Made by a program: the position numbers and the translations under genes. Below, in pieces: positions 20,649-29,165 of a stretch of 64,000 nucleotides of DNA (positions are counted from its first letter, which is position 1; the number at the start of each line of letters is the position of its first letter). The stretch is from Bifidobacterium eulemuris (GTDB taxonomy: Bacteria > Actinomycetota > Actinomycetes > Actinomycetales > Bifidobacteriaceae). The notes beneath the pieces were generated by a model. The model ran no database searches. It was given only the letters and a program-made list of their open reading frames with translations, and had not been told where the DNA came from. The stretch is taken from contig NZ_CP062938.1 of NCBI RefSeq assembly GCF_014898155.1, forward strand, positions 1,426,001 to 1,490,000. Direction: 5' to 3'.

Positions 20649-23600
20649 TCACTCCTTTTCGTCGTCGTCCTCTTCGTTGCCGATCAGCTTGGAGGATTCC
20701 TTCTGCTCCTCGTTGAAGCGGTCGGCCTCACGCATCTCGTACAGCGACGGCTTGGCCGCCTCGGCAGGCTCGTGGACCACGACCTGCTGGAACGGCGTAA
20801 GGATGCCGTGCTTGGAGATAAGCAGCTTCATCTCGCGCTTCAGGTCACGTTCCAATTGACCACGGTTGCCTTCGACGCAGCGCGCAACGATGCGGATCAC
20901 CGCGGTGCCGTCCGGATTGAGCGCGGCGACGCCCTTGTAGAACGGACCGTCCAGAATGGCGGGCAGGCGCTTCTTGATGTTCGGCAGCTCGCGTTCGAGG
21001 ATGTTCTCGACGCGCGGCAACGATTCGCCGTATTCGAGCGTCACGTCCACCGAAGCGTAGGAGTCGAGCTTCGTCTTGTTCATCACGTTGCTGATCTCGC
21101 TGTTGCGCAGCACCAGGATGTTGCCGGAACCGTCGTCGATCTTCGTGGTACGCACGCCGATCTCGATCACGGTGCCACCCATGGAGCCGACCTGAATCAC
21201 GTCGCCGACGCGGAACTCGCCTTCGAAGATGATGAACAGGCCGGAGAGGATGTCGGAGACCAGCTGCTGGGCACCGAAGCCGATGGCCAGCGTGAGCAGA
21301 CCGGCGGATGCGAGCAGTGTGGCGGTATCCACGCCGAGCAGGGCCATGCAGTAGTACAGGATGCCGATGATGGAGCCGTACTTGATGACGCTGCACAGCA
21401 AACGCACCATGGTCTCGCCGCGCGCGCCAAGCACGCCGGTGAGCAGGCGCAGCAGCTCCTGCAGCACGGTGGCCACGGTGATGATCACGCAGGCGGACAT
21501 CAGCGCCGCCGTGACGGCGAAGATGTTCAGACCCTTGTTCCAGCCGCCGCCGAGTACATAGGAGAATACGGACTGACTGCCGAAGATCTCGTCCTTGAAC
21601 ATCACGCCGATGAACACGATCACGACGAACAGGCCGAAGAACCAGCGCATCACCGTGCCCAGCTTGCCCTCCGGGGTCTTCTCGTCCCAGTCGAAGGACT
21701 GGTTGAGCCAGCGGCTGGCGGCGGATTGGGTTTTCATCCTGCGCTCGGTGCCGGGTACCCGTACCTCGAACACGTGAGCGTCGAGCACACTCACGTCGCC
21801 TTCGGATCCGGACGCGGCGGCTGCGCCGGTTGCGGCAGCCGCATCAGCCGCACCAATCGCACCGGACTCGCCGTCGGTACCGGCATCAGCCCCAGCGGCG
21901 GCGTCCCCGGCGGCAGACGCGGCCTTCTTCGCACGGGCCTTGGGGTCACGCTCGAAAGCGAGGATCAGAAACACCAGCAGCAGACACACCAGCGCGATGC
22001 CGGCGGTGGCGAGCGTCAGCGGCAGACGCTCGGCCATCAGCTCGGAATCACCGCCCGTGACGTACAGGTAGTAGTCGGAGGTCTCCACGGACGAGGCGTA
22101 GTAGGTCGTGCCGTCGATCGTGAGGTAGTCGGAGTAACCGCCCTTGAGCTGGGCGTCGGTCATACCGACGTCGGTGGCCTTCTTACCCTGGACGAGACTG
22201 TCGGGGAAGTAGACCAGCTTGCCGTTGCTCTTGCTCACCGCGAAGGCGAAACCGTCCTTGCCGACCTGCACGCCGTCGAGCACGTTGTCGATCTCCACGC
22301 TGGCGAGCAGCTCCTCGAGCATCTGCGGATGGACGGCGATCTGCACCAGACCGTCGATCAGACCCTCATCATCGTAGGTGGGCACGCCGATGTACTGGCG
22401 CATCGCGCCGGTGCTGTCGTCCTCGGTCGGATCCTGCACCAGCGATTCGACCCCCTGCAGCAGCTGGCGGAAGGCGTAGGACTGGTCCTCGGGATTCTCA
22501 CTGAGCGTGAACGAACGGTCCGGCTCGGTGGAGGCGGTGCGCACGCCGTCCTCGTCGAACACGCTGATCATGTCGACGCCCAACGCATCGGCCAGTTGGG
22601 TCAGATCCGTCTTGGTCTCCAGATCGGGGTTCTGGTCGAGCACATACGCCGCGACCTTGACCTTGTTGAGGTAGCGGGTGTCGTATTCCTGCTTGAGGGC
22701 GTCCGCACGCTTGGTGGTGTTCGCCATGGTCTGGGCGATGGAGGAGGCGCGGTCGGCGTTGACCAGCGATTCGCTGGAGAGCGCGAACAGCGTCTGCATG
22801 TAGAAGGACACCACGATGACCACCACGAGCCCCACCACGGAGAGCACGGCCGCCTTGCCGCCGACCTTGCGGTTGTAGCGCAGCGGGCCGAACGCGAGCA
22901 GATCCTCGTCACGGTGTCCGCGGCTCTCGTCGTCGCGCAGCACGAACACGCCGTACAGCACCACGGCGGCCATCACCACGACGAACGCGAACAGGATCAC
23001 CCCCACGGTGACGTTGCGCGAGGCGGACAGCGTATGCTCGGGCACGGAGCTGATGTAGTAGGTGTCGCCGATTTTGGTCACGCCGCTGTACAGGCTGGTG
23101 CCGTCGAAGTCCATATGGAAGAACCTGCCGTCCTCAAGGTCGTCGACGTCCAGACCGTTCGACAGGGCGTCCGTGCCGATCAGATCCGCGTTCGGATGGT
23201 ATTGCACGGTGTAGTCCTGCGCGGACACGGCCATCATGTAGCCCTGCTGGCCGACGGTGATGTCCTTGAGCGTGGCGGTCAGCGAGCTGCTGGAGTCGAT
23301 GATGTCGTCCAGACGCTCGGGACTGGCCTCCACCACGGCCATGGTGCCGTCGTCGATTTTGGCCGCGTAGTAGCGGTAGTTCCAGTCCTTGTCGGGCAGG
23401 CTCACCTCCACGGCTTCGGAAGGTTCGCCAGTCTCGAATACCGTGCGCAGCTGGTTGAATCGCGCGTGGTGGAAGTCCGCCTGGGTGTCCTGCGCCTCGG
23501 CGACCACATCGCCGTTCTCGGTGACCACCAGCACGTTGTCGACGGCGAGCAGCGTTTTGAGCTCGCTCATCTTGACGTCGGTGGCTTCGAAGCCGGCGTT

Positions 23601-23873
23601 GTTGTTGGCCATATAGGCGATGGACTCGGCCTTCGAGCGGAAGGTCTCGTCGAAGCTTTCCGTGCTCTCCTGCGTTTCGAGGTCGGCCTGTTCCAGCGCC
23701 TCCTTGAGCTGTTCGTTCTGCTGGCGCATCTCGTCGGTGTATCCCGACAGCGACAGCTGGGTCTGCACGCCGGCCAGCAGCAGGCCGGTGACCGCCACGC
23801 TTGCCAGCACCACGGCCAGCAGGGCGGCGATTTTGATTTTCAGTCGTTTGGACATGGGTTCGGTGGTCGCCAT
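20649..23873 (-). CDS. MscS-type mechanosensitive channel fused to a double extracellular sensor region
   Basis: The 1074-residue protein has a C-terminal MscS channel: several membrane helices, the pore helix LLASAGLLTLAIGFGAQQLV, and FRVGDVIQVGSMGGTV leading into the beta domain. The N-terminal 650 residues hold two modules in tandem. Each has a membrane helix, an extracellular region of roughly 240-280 residues with Cache-like features (GQQGYMMAVSAQDYTVQYHP in the first, GKDGFAFAVSKSNGKLVYFP in the second) and a second helix. An Ala/Gly-rich linker joins sensor and channel. Typical MscS proteins are near 300 residues. GAAGGAAC precedes the chosen ATG. The solute-binding lipoprotein gene ends 35 nt upstream, so the two probably share a transcript. 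Ligand gating of the channel is an inference. Confidence 0.85.
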   Translation of the reverse strand: MATTEPMSKRLKIKIAALLAVVLASVAVTGLLLAGVQTQLSLSGYTDEMRQQNEQLKEALEQADLETQESTESFDETFRSKAESIAYMANNNAGFEATDVKMSELKTLLAVDNVLVVTENGDVVAEAQDTQADFHHARFNQLRTVFETGEPSEAVEVSLPDKDWNYRYYAAKIDDGTMAVVEASPERLDDIIDSSSSLTATLKDITVGQQGYMMAVSAQDYTVQYHPNADLIGTDALSNGLDVDDLEDGRFFHMDFDGTSLYSGVTKIGDTYYISSVPEHTLSASRNVTVGVILFAFVVVMAAVVLYGVFVLRDDESRGHRDEDLLAFGPLRYNRKVGGKAAVLSVVGLVVVIVVSFYMQTLFALSSESLVNADRASSIAQTMANTTKRADALKQEYDTRYLNKVKVAAYVLDQNPDLETKTDLTQLADALGVDMISVFDEDGVRTASTEPDRSFTLSENPEDQSYAFRQLLQGVESLVQDPTEDDSTGAMRQYIGVPTYDDEGLIDGLVQIAVHPQMLEELLASVEIDNVLDGVQVGKDGFAFAVSKSNGKLVYFPDSLVQGKKATDVGMTDAQLKGGYSDYLTIDGTTYYASSVETSDYYLYVTGGDSELMAERLPLTLATAGIALVCLLLVFLILAFERDPKARAKKAASAAGDAAAGADAGTDGESGAIGAADAAAATGAAAASGSEGDVSVLDAHVFEVRVPGTERRMKTQSAASRWLNQSFDWDEKTPEGKLGTVMRWFFGLFVVIVFIGVMFKDEIFGSQSVFSYVLGGGWNKGLNIFAVTAALMSACVIITVATVLQELLRLLTGVLGARGETMVRLLCSVIKYGSIIGILYYCMALLGVDTATLLASAGLLTLAIGFGAQQLVSDILSGLFIIFEGEFRVGDVIQVGSMGGTVIEIGVRTTKIDDGSGNILVLRNSEISNVMNKTKLDSYASVDVTLEYGESLPRVENILERELPNIKKRLPAILDGPFYKGVAALNPDGTAVIRIVARCVEGNRGQLERDLKREMKLLISKHGILTPFQQVVVHEPAEAAKPSLYEMREADRFNEEQKESSKLIGNEEDDDEKE

Positions 23874-23908
23874 ATTCGTCGTTCCTTCTCGTTCCTTCTC
23901 AGTCCTTC

Positions 23909-24754
23909 TCAGTCCCACTTGTCGATGAGCTGGTCGATGGTGCCGTCATCGAGCATGCTTTGGATCGCCGTGGCCACCGGCTCGCTTAAGTCGGAGTCCT
24001 TCTGGGTGGCGACGCCGTATTCCTGCGGGTCGATGCTGAAGTCGTCCAACGTGTGGCGCTCATCGTTCATATAGGTTTTGGCGATGGCGCCGTCCAGGGC
24101 CATGCCGTCGACCAGCCCCTCCTCCAGCGCGTCGGAAAGCTCCTGGTAAGACGCGTACTGCAGCAGGTGGTAGTTGTCGAACCGCACGTCGGTGTTGTCT
24201 TCGTTGGCGGAGCGCACCACGCCGTCGGAGAAGCCTTCGTCGGCCATCTTCTGTGCCAGCATCGGAGCGGTGTTCGCGCCCGCCATCGTGCCGATGGTGC
24301 CGCCCTTGAGTCCGGAGAGCTGGTCGATCAGCGAGCTGTTCTGCACGACCATCACCACCGAGTTGTTGTAGTAGGCCGGGGAGAAGTCGAAGTTCTTCTT
24401 GCGTGAGTCGGCGATCGAATAGCAGGCGACCAACGCGTCGACCTTGCCTTCCGACAGCATCTCCTTGCGGTCGTCGGGCGTGACGGTGACGAACTCGACG
24501 TCGCCGTAGCCCATCCGGCTCGCCATCTCGGTGGCGATGTCGATTTCAAGACCGTAGTATTTGCCGGTTTTCTCATTGAGATAGCCGAAGCCGATGATGT
24601 CGGCGCGCACGCCCACCTTCAGGGTGCCTTTGTCGCCGGCGATGCCCGACGTGCAGCCGCCGAGCAGCGTCAGCGCGGCCGCCGCGAGCAAGGCGACGAC
24701 GGCCAGCGCCCACCGGCGCGAGCGCCGTATCGTATTGCCGGAGCCATGCCTCAT
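23909..24754 (-). CDS. Family 3 extracellular solute-binding lipoprotein
   Basis: The 281-residue protein begins with a Arg-rich n-region, a hydrophobic helix and the lipobox LLGGC, so it should be lipid-anchored outside the membrane. The binding fold follows: LKVGVRADIIGFGYL, YYGLEIDIATEMASRMG, DALVACYSIADSRKKNFDFS and GVATQKDSDL, as in polar amino acid binding proteins. No permease or ATPase gene accompanies it; instead the sensor-MscS gene follows 35 nt downstream. Two roles are possible: an orphan receptor for a distant ABC transporter, or a ligand presenter for the channel's sensor domains. GAGAAGGACC lies before the ATG. Confidence 0.88.
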   Translation of the reverse strand: MRHGSGNTIRRSRRWALAVVALLAAAALTLLGGCTSGIAGDKGTLKVGVRADIIGFGYLNEKTGKYYGLEIDIATEMASRMGYGDVEFVTVTPDDRKEMLSEGKVDALVACYSIADSRKKNFDFSPAYYNNSVVMVVQNSSLIDQLSGLKGGTIGTMAGANTAPMLAQKMADEGFSDGVVRSANEDNTDVRFDNYHLLQYASYQELSDALEEGLVDGMALDGAIAKTYMNDERHTLDDFSIDPQEYGVATQKDSDLSEPVATAIQSMLDDGTIDQLIDKWD

Positions 24755-25012
24755 GGTCCTTCTCCGTTCTCTTCGTTCTTTCCTGTGTATGCACGTATGC
24801 GGATCGGCCATCACATATGCATCGCGGGATGCCGCAAGATTCGGATATGGGCGACCCTGCCGTTCAGCGCACTGTTTCTTATGATTTCGCGGAAATCTGA
24901 GGGAACGCACGCACGGGGGTGTTTTCTGCCCTTATGGGGTATATGAAGGACTGCCCTTTTAGGCATATAGACGCCAACCGGTCCCGGGTCTTTCGCCGCG
25001 TACCGCCATCCT

Positions 25013-25045
25013 AAAGGCGCTCCTCACATCCTGAGGAGCGCCTTT
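25013..25045. terminator. Bidirectional terminator downstream of gatD
   Basis: AAAGGCGCTCCTCA pairs with TGAGGAGCGCCTTT around a 5-nt loop; T-rich sequence follows on the plus side and AAAG/CTTT flanks the stem. Confidence 0.85.
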
Positions 25046-25056
25046 GTTTTCGATGA

Positions 25057-25806
25057 TCAGCGGGGGCGGGTTATGGCGACGCGGCGGGCTTCTTGGGCGA
25101 ACTGGTCGAGGCGCGCCAGCTCCGTCTGCTGTTCGGCGGTGGACTGCGGAGCGAAACCGCCATAGCGGCGCTCGGCGGCGGCGCGGATCAGAAAGTCGGA
25201 GATCGCGGGGTTTTTGGGCAGAAGCGAGCCGTGCATGTAGGTGCCGATCACGTTGTCCACGCGCGCGCCTTCGGTATGGTCCTCGCCGTTGTTGCCGCGT
25301 CCCTCCTGTTCGACGCGCCCCAGCGACTGAGTGCCCTCGCGCAGGAAGGTCTGGCCGGAATGGTTCTCATAGCCGACGATCTGGCCGAAGTCCTCGCTGT
25401 GTTCCACGAGGTTGCCGATCATGCGCACGTCACGGCCGATCGTATACGCGCCGAACACGCCGATGCCGTCGAGTCTGGTGCCGTCGATCGTTTCGAAATA
25501 CTCGCCGAACAGCTGGTAGAGCCCGCAGATCATCAGCATGGGCACGCCGTCGGCCGCCAAGCCGCGCAGCAGGTCGGCCCTGGCGTAGAAATCGCTGATG
25601 ATCTTCTTCTGTCCGGTGTCCTGCCCGCCGCCGCCGAGGATCATATCGACCCGCTCGGGCCAGTCGTCGCCCTGATTGTAGGCGTGGACGCGCGGCTCGT
25701 AACCGTACAGTTCCAGCCGGCGTTTGATGGTGAGCACATTGCCGGAATCCCCGTAGATGTTCATATCTTTGGGGTAGAGGGATACGATGTCGATCACGTT
25801 GGCCAT
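25057..25806 (-). CDS. gatD: Lipid II isoglutaminyl synthase, glutaminase subunit GatD
   Basis: GatD supplies ammonia to MurT for amidation of D-glutamate in the peptidoglycan stem. The 249-residue class I glutamine amidotransferase domain has the nucleophile in MLMICGLYQLFG and the catalytic His in TYMHGSLLPKNP, the pattern seen in GatD rather than in cobyric acid synthase. YPKDMNIYGDSGN at the N-terminus is also typical. It lies five bases after murT in the same orientation. The ATG used gives the standard N-terminus. Confidence 0.9.
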   Translation of the reverse strand: MANVIDIVSLYPKDMNIYGDSGNVLTIKRRLELYGYEPRVHAYNQGDDWPERVDMILGGGGQDTGQKKIISDFYARADLLRGLAADGVPMLMICGLYQLFGEYFETIDGTRLDGIGVFGAYTIGRDVRMIGNLVEHSEDFGQIVGYENHSGQTFLREGTQSLGRVEQEGRGNNGEDHTEGARVDNVIGTYMHGSLLPKNPAISDFLIRAAAERRYGGFAPQSTAEQQTELARLDQFAQEARRVAITRPR

Positions 25807-25811
25807 TCCCG

Positions 25812-27215
25812 TCACCTTCCCACTCCGGCGTCGCTGACCTTGGCGACGCGGCCCAGGGCGGCGCGCGCGGCGAGCATCGCGGTGTATGTGCAATACATGT
25901 GTTTCGGCTTACCGGGATTCGCGTTCACGAACGCGACCACAGCGGCCTCCACATCGGGCTCCACCTGCGCGACCGGCACCTCGTCGTAGCCGAGACGCAG
26001 CGCCATATCCCACGCGCGCACGCCGGAGACCATGCTCACACCGTCGCCGCGCAGGCTGGAAAAGTCCACATCCCACAGCCAGCTCATGTCGCGGCCGTCG
26101 GCGTATTCGTCGTTGATGGCGATCATGGTGTCGCAGCCTTCGGGCGCGAAGGAGGCGAGCGACAGGCGGAATCCCATCGGGTTTTTCACGAGCAGCAGTT
26201 CCACCGGCGAACCGTTCACATCGATCACCTCGCCGCGTCCGAACGCGGGGGTCACCTGGGCGACGGCGCGCACCAGACGGGAGTTGTCGGCGGCGGATTG
26301 GGCGGGGGCGGATTGGTCGGCATGACTGGACCGTCGGGCTGCGGCGGACTGCGGAACGGCGGAGGATCGGCCGGCATCGCGGACCACGCTTCTGACGATG
26401 GCCAGCGCGGCGGCGGCGTTATATAAGTTGTATACGCCCTCGAGTTTGACGGAGGTCTCGTAGGTTTCGCCGTCCATCGCGAACGTGGCGGCATGGTCGG
26501 CCACACGCATCAGCGTCACGTCGGCGGTCAGGTCGTGGCCTGCGGAGGACACGGTCGGAGTCGCGGCTTCAGAGGCCGCGACGGTGGTGGCCATCTCATC
26601 ATCGGAGGGGAAGAACCGCGTGAGATCGTCCGCAAGGCCGAAATAACGCACCTCGGTGCCGTTCGGCACCAGCTCGGCGAGCTTGGCGACGCGCGGATCC
26701 TCGCGGTTGAGCACCACCGTGCCCGTGGTCGCTTCGGCCACATGGCCCAGCAGACGGGCGGTGTTGTCGATTTCGCCGAAACGGTCGAGCTGGTCGCGCA
26801 TCACATTGAGCAGCAGCGCGTAGCGGGGCTTGACCTGACGCACGAAATGCACGGCGTAGGCCTCGTCGAGCTCCAGCACGGCGATATCCGCGTCGAGGCG
26901 GCCGCCCAGACTCACCTCCTGCAGCAGCGCGGAGACGACGCCGCGCGTGAAGTTGGAGCCGGTGGGGTTGGTGAACACCTTGAATCCCAGATCTTCCAAC
27001 ATCATGGCCACCATGCGGGTAGTGGTGGTTTTGCCGTTCGTGCCGGAGACGAGCACCACGCCGTAAGGCAGCTGCGCCAGCGTGCGCGCCAGAAAGCCTG
27101 GATCGAGCCGCTCGGCGACCTTGCCGGGAAAGGCGCTGCCGCCGTGGCGGGTGAGGCGGGCGAGCGAGCGCACCGTTTTGCCGATCAGAGGCGTGGCGAA
27201 CGAGAACACGGCCAT
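25812..27215 (-). CDS. murT: Lipid II isoglutaminyl synthase, Mur-ligase subunit MurT
   Basis: MurT is the Mur-ligase-like partner of GatD and amidates the alpha-carboxyl of D-Glu in lipid II using ATP. The 467-residue protein has the ATP loop SGTNGKTTTTRM, the Mur-ligase centre around LELDEAYAVHFV, NVMRDQLDRFGE and LEGVYNLYNAAAALA, and a C-terminal DUF1727-type domain (KNPMGFRLSL...). The region between FGLADDLTRFF and LEGVYNLYN lacks the four-cysteine zinc ribbon known in Staphylococcus MurT. An Ala/Ser-rich insertion lies near residues 285-310. The start is directly downstream of dnaB with a 3-nt gap. Confidence 0.92.
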   Translation of the reverse strand: MAVFSFATPLIGKTVRSLARLTRHGGSAFPGKVAERLDPGFLARTLAQLPYGVVLVSGTNGKTTTTRMVAMMLEDLGFKVFTNPTGSNFTRGVVSALLQEVSLGGRLDADIAVLELDEAYAVHFVRQVKPRYALLLNVMRDQLDRFGEIDNTARLLGHVAEATTGTVVLNREDPRVAKLAELVPNGTEVRYFGLADDLTRFFPSDDEMATTVAASEAATPTVSSAGHDLTADVTLMRVADHAATFAMDGETYETSVKLEGVYNLYNAAAALAIVRSVVRDAGRSSAVPQSAAARRSSHADQSAPAQSAADNSRLVRAVAQVTPAFGRGEVIDVNGSPVELLLVKNPMGFRLSLASFAPEGCDTMIAINDEYADGRDMSWLWDVDFSSLRGDGVSMVSGVRAWDMALRLGYDEVPVAQVEPDVEAAVVAFVNANPGKPKHMYCTYTAMLAARAALGRVAKVSDAGVGR

Positions 27216-27218
27216 GGC

Positions 27219-28580
27219 TCACACCCCCTGGTTGTAATCCTGCGGCATGTCCTTGAACTTCGAGGTCGCGCCGAGGAAGGCCAGATGGAAGGTTTCGGTG
27301 GGGCCGTTACGGTGCTTCGCCATAATCACGTCGGCCTCGCCCGGGCGGTCCTCATGGTTGTAGTAGTCGGGACGATGCACCAGGAACACCACGTCGGCAT
27401 CCTGCTCGATCGAACCGGACTCACGCAGGTCGGAAAGCTGCGGCAGCTTGTCGTTGCGCATCTCGGGGCCTCGGTTGAGCTGCGACAGGGCGATCACCGG
27501 CACCTCGATCTCCTTGGCGAGGAGCTTCAACGCACGGGAGAATTCCGACACCTCCTGCTGGCGGCTTTCCACCTGCTTGCCGGAGGTCATCAGCTGCAGG
27601 TAGTCGATCACCACGAGTTTGAGGTCGTTGGTCTGCTTGAGTCGGCGGCATTTCGCACGGATCTCCATCAGGCTCATATTCGGGCTGTCGTCGATGAACA
27701 GCGGCGCCTCCTGCATTTTGCTCCAGAAGGTGTTCAGCGTGTTCCAACGCTCCGGGGTGATCTCCTCGGCACGGCCCAGCGCGCCCAGCGGAATGTTCGT
27801 TTCGGCGGAGATGATGCGCTTGGCGAGCTCCACCTTGTTCATCTCGAGGCTGAAGATCACGGCGGCCATATTGTGGTGCAGCGCGGCCGAACGCGCGAAA
27901 TCGACGCCCAGCGTGGACTTGCCCATGGCCGGGCGGCCCGCGACCACCACCATCTGGCCGGGCTGCAGGCCCTGGGTCAGATCGTCGATGTCGCGGAAGC
28001 CGGTCGGTACACCCTTGGCGATCTCGCCGTTCTGCATTTTGTCGAGCTGGTCGAGCGTGTCATGCACCGCGTTGCCGATGGACACGTAATCCTGGCGCAC
28101 TTTGCCCATGCTCATCTCGTAGATCTCGCTTTGCGCGAGGTTCACCACATCCTCGGCCTGCGACCCTTCGGCCGAATAGCCGAGCTGCGCGATTTTGGTG
28201 CCGGCGGCGATCACATTGCGCAGGATGGCGCGTTGGTGCACGATCTCCGCGTAATAGGTGGCGTTCGCGGCTGTGGGCACGGAGGCGACCAGACTGTGCA
28301 GATAGTCGGCGCCGCCCACCTTCTCGAGATTGCCGGCCTTGAGCAGCTCGTTGGCCACCAGCACCACGTCGACGGGCTGGCTGGCGGCGAACAGGTCGAT
28401 GATCGCCTCGTAGATCGTCTGATGCTTCGGCTGGTAGAAGTCGGTGACGTCGATCATCTGCGAGACCTCGCCGACGGCGTCCTTGCTCATCAGCATGCCG
28501 CCCAGCACCGCCATCTCCGCATCGTCGTCATGCGGGGGCACGCGATCGAACATCGCGTCTCGTTCGTTTCCTTCAGCCAT
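27219..28580 (-). CDS. dnaB: Replicative DNA helicase DnaB
   Basis: DnaB is the hexameric 5'-3' helicase of the replication fork. The 453-residue protein has the N-terminal DnaB domain (DAEMAVLGGMLMSKDAV) and the RecA-like helicase domain with Walker A GRPAMGKSTLG near residue 213, LKLVVIDYLQLM as Walker B, LSQLNRGPEMR and SGSIEQDADVV. No intein is present. The ATG used lies eight bases after TATACT, which resembles a -10 hexamer, and no ribosome site is visible, so a leaderless message is possible. murT and gatD follow directly, giving a dnaB-murT-gatD transcription unit. Confidence 0.96.
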   Translation of the reverse strand: MAEGNERDAMFDRVPPHDDDAEMAVLGGMLMSKDAVGEVSQMIDVTDFYQPKHQTIYEAIIDLFAASQPVDVVLVANELLKAGNLEKVGGADYLHSLVASVPTAANATYYAEIVHQRAILRNVIAAGTKIAQLGYSAEGSQAEDVVNLAQSEIYEMSMGKVRQDYVSIGNAVHDTLDQLDKMQNGEIAKGVPTGFRDIDDLTQGLQPGQMVVVAGRPAMGKSTLGVDFARSAALHHNMAAVIFSLEMNKVELAKRIISAETNIPLGALGRAEEITPERWNTLNTFWSKMQEAPLFIDDSPNMSLMEIRAKCRRLKQTNDLKLVVIDYLQLMTSGKQVESRQQEVSEFSRALKLLAKEIEVPVIALSQLNRGPEMRNDKLPQLSDLRESGSIEQDADVVFLVHRPDYYNHEDRPGEADVIMAKHRNGPTETFHLAFLGATSKFKDMPQDYNQGV

Positions 28581-28892
28581 AGGCACCCAGTATAGAAGAT
28601 GGGCGGCCGGACGCGGGCGATGCGGGCGGAGCGCGAGGACGCCGAAGCACGAGGACACCGGAGCACAGGCGCATGCCGGGGTGCGGGCGGCAGGGTATGC
28701 CGGAAGCGGGTGGCAGGGCCAGCATTAGGCGGGGCACAAGGCGCGGATAGGGGCTCAACACAGGCGCACGGCGTGGAGCGAGTGCATGGGCAGACAAGCA
28801 CGGAGGCACAGGGCCGGTACCGACGGGGAGCCGTTTGAATGACCACCGCCCGTACAATCCCCGTGGAAAGAAACGACACGCGCGGGAATACA
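28581..28892. other. GC-rich spacer upstream of dnaB
   Basis: The stretch is rich in short purine/GC repeats of the type GGAGCAC, GGCACA and GAGGAC. No open frame has a ribosome site and no stable terminator was found. It lies between the dnaB start and the DnaA-box cluster. Confidence 0.4.
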
Positions 28893-28996
28893 TGTGGATA
28901 GAAAAGTGAGTTATCCACATTATGGGGATAAGAGTGTGGATAGTTCATAGGGTTATCCACATTATGGGGATAACTTGGTGCATAACTTGGGGATAA
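28893..28996. promoter_or_regulatory. Cluster of seven DnaA-box-like sites
   Basis: Two perfect TTATCCACA boxes start at 28911 and 28953. TGTGGATAG (one mismatch, opposite strand) starts at 28893 and 28935. TGGGGATAA (one mismatch, opposite strand) starts at 28923, 28965 and 28988. The unit GTTATCCACATTATGGGGAT is present twice, 42 nt apart. Seven sites in 104 bases is far above chance. No dnaA or dnaN is nearby, so this is not obviously oriC; dnaB regulation or a DnaA-titrating locus are both possible. Confidence 0.75.
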
Positions 28997-29165
28997 CATC
29001 GTGCGTTCCCAAAGGGTACTTGCATCACCTATACACTCGTGGTATTTGCGGGCATCGCATCCCCGACATACACCCCTCGCATCATCGGCACAATATCACC
29101 GCAAACGCATCACGCAAACGACGCGCAGGCACATCACGCCGGCCCCCGCATCCCCAACCCACAGA

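Noticed and set aside
20238..24074. Very long open frame antisense to the channel and binding-protein genes
   Set aside because: The His/Val/Gly-rich translation is typical of the antisense of a GC-rich gene, and the opposite strand has clear MscS and binding-protein domains.
28599..28838. Short frames in the spacer upstream of dnaB
   Set aside because: Low-complexity Arg/Gly-rich translations without ribosome sites or homology.
28893..28996. Chromosomal origin of replication
   Set aside because: No dnaA, dnaN, rpmH or AT-rich unwinding region is nearby; recorded instead as a DnaA-box cluster.
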